Shown here piece after piece: positions 29,375-30,230 of a stretch of 30,230 nt of DNA; within the stretch, counting starts at the first letter, position 1; every line of letters begins with the position of its first letter. Under the pieces are notes generated by a model. That model did no database searches and was not told the DNA's origin. It was given only the letters and a program-made list of their open reading frames with translations. The translations under genes were made by a program, and so were the position numbers. The DNA is from Saccoglossus kowalevskii (taxonomy: Eukaryota; Hemichordata; Enteropneusta; Harrimaniidae), in NCBI RefSeq assembly GCF_000003605.2, contig NW_003120927.1, positions 121,418 through 151,647 on the forward strand, read 5' to 3'.

Positions 29375-29650
29375 TTAATTGTAATGTCATGAAAAATGGC
29401 ATTCCATATTTATCAGTTAATCATTGTCACAATCATCCACTGACTGTGGAAGTGAAATCTTGTCAATAAGCCTAGATGTAAGGCGGGAGTTGGTAACCAG
29501 CAGAACAGTTGTCAAGTTCATAATTCGATGGTAAGCCGAATTAAAATTGTTCACAATGGGAACGAATCATAGCTTTGCATTATAACATAATAGTGTAAAC
29601 CTCTATTCAAAAGTGAATTCATTTCAACAAAAATTTAACTAAATTTTAAC
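29375..29650. other. short non-coding spacer between two minisatellites
   Basis: Nothing recognisable was seen here. Confidence 0.5.
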
Positions 29651-30230
29651 ACAATCATCTATATGTATACAAGTGTGTAGTTTACAATCTATATGAATAC
29701 TAGTGTGTAGTTGGCAATCTATATGAATACATGTGTGTGGTTTACAATTTATGAATACAAGTGTGTAGTTTACAATCTATATGAATACATGTGTGTGGTT
29801 TACAATCTATATGAATACATGTGTGTGGTTTGAAATCTATATGAATACATGTGTGGTTTACAATCTGTGAATACAAGTGTGTAGTTTACATTCTATATGA
29901 ATACAAGTGTGTAGTTTACAATCTATATGAATACAAGTGTGTAGTTTACAATCTATATGAATACAAGTGTGTAGTTTACAATCTATATGAATACAAGTGT
30001 AGTTTGCAATCTATATGAATACATGTGTGTGGTTTACAATTATATGAATACAAGTGTGTGGTTTACAATTTATGAATACAAGTGTGTAGTTTACAATCTT
30101 ATATGAATACATGTGTGTGGTTTGAAATCTATATGAATACATGTGTGGTTTACAATCTGTGAATACAAGTGTGTAGTTTACATTCTATATGAATACAAGT
30201 GTGTAGTTTGCAATCTATATGAATACAAGT
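29651..30230. repeat. 30-bp minisatellite with higher-order repeat, continues past window
   Basis: About 20 head-to-tail monomers of about 30 bp (CTATATGAATACAAGTGTGT then AGTTTACAAT), with variants: AAG/ATG before TGTGT, TAG/TGG before TTTA, shortened CTGTGAATAC or TTTATGAATAC units, and GAAATC in place of CAATC. The ordered series of variant monomers around 29831 recurs at 30123, a 292-bp higher-order period. All frames contain stops, so it is not coding. Monomers abut without spacers, so it is not CRISPR-like. Confidence 0.92.

Noticed and set aside
29651-30230. CRISPR-like array
   Set aside because: Repeats abut with no unique spacers, and the genome is eukaryotic; it is a minisatellite.

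Overview
This is an AT-rich stretch of an animal nuclear genome. It has spliced genes with GT...AG introns, AATAAA-type poly(A) signals, metazoan-specific families (MAP1/futsch, BTB-BACK-Kelch, a FAM184-like coiled-coil protein), microsatellites, two minisatellites and decayed SINE/MITE-like repeats. Nothing prokaryotic, and no recognisable viral or retroelement coding sequence, was seen. The species cannot be read from the sequence. A non-vertebrate animal (invertebrate deuterostome or lophotrochozoan) fits best, judging from the divergent but clear MAP1 light chain, the intronless Kelch gene and the long AT-rich non-coding spacers; this is inference.

Layout, all genes on the + strand. (1) 1-2102: 3' end of a MAP1-family gene, with an acidic 15-residue tandem repeat, a Lys/Ser/Pro-rich basic region and the conserved C-terminal light-chain domain. 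(2) 2103-13640: long non-coding spacer or 3' UTR. It holds a CA/CAGA microsatellite, a textbook TATA+Inr core promoter with no ORF (about 7009-7090), a CpG-rich block (about 8490-9200) containing an exon-like splice donor, and a tRNA-derived SINE-like head (about 10410-10480). (3) 13648-22384: a three-exon gene for a 408-residue FAM184-like coiled-coil protein. Its 6.2 kb first coding intron holds a diverged copy of the gene's own 5' UTR, a 0.5 kb TIR element built of repeated TTACR dyads, a 54-bp perfect tandem duplication and a palindrome flanked by an 8-bp direct repeat. Intron 2 holds another decayed SINE-like head. (4) 22385-26928: spacer with two microexon-like segments and a second copy of the TTACR element. 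(5) 26950-28707: an intronless 585-residue BTB-BACK-Kelch protein. (6) 28708-30230: two unrelated minisatellites, one of about 31 bp x 10 and one of about 30 bp with higher-order structure running off the window end.

The three protein genes are not an operon and need not work together. MAP1 binds microtubules, BTB-Kelch proteins are usually CUL3 ubiquitin-ligase adaptors, and FAM184-type proteins are poorly characterised coiled coils. The least explained structure is the repeated element family at 16851-17375 and 26098-26492. It has about 390 bp of unique body once a nested fold-back is removed, G-rich terminal inverted repeats, a 6-bp target duplication on one copy, and an interior made almost wholly of ACR-N4-ACR dyads.
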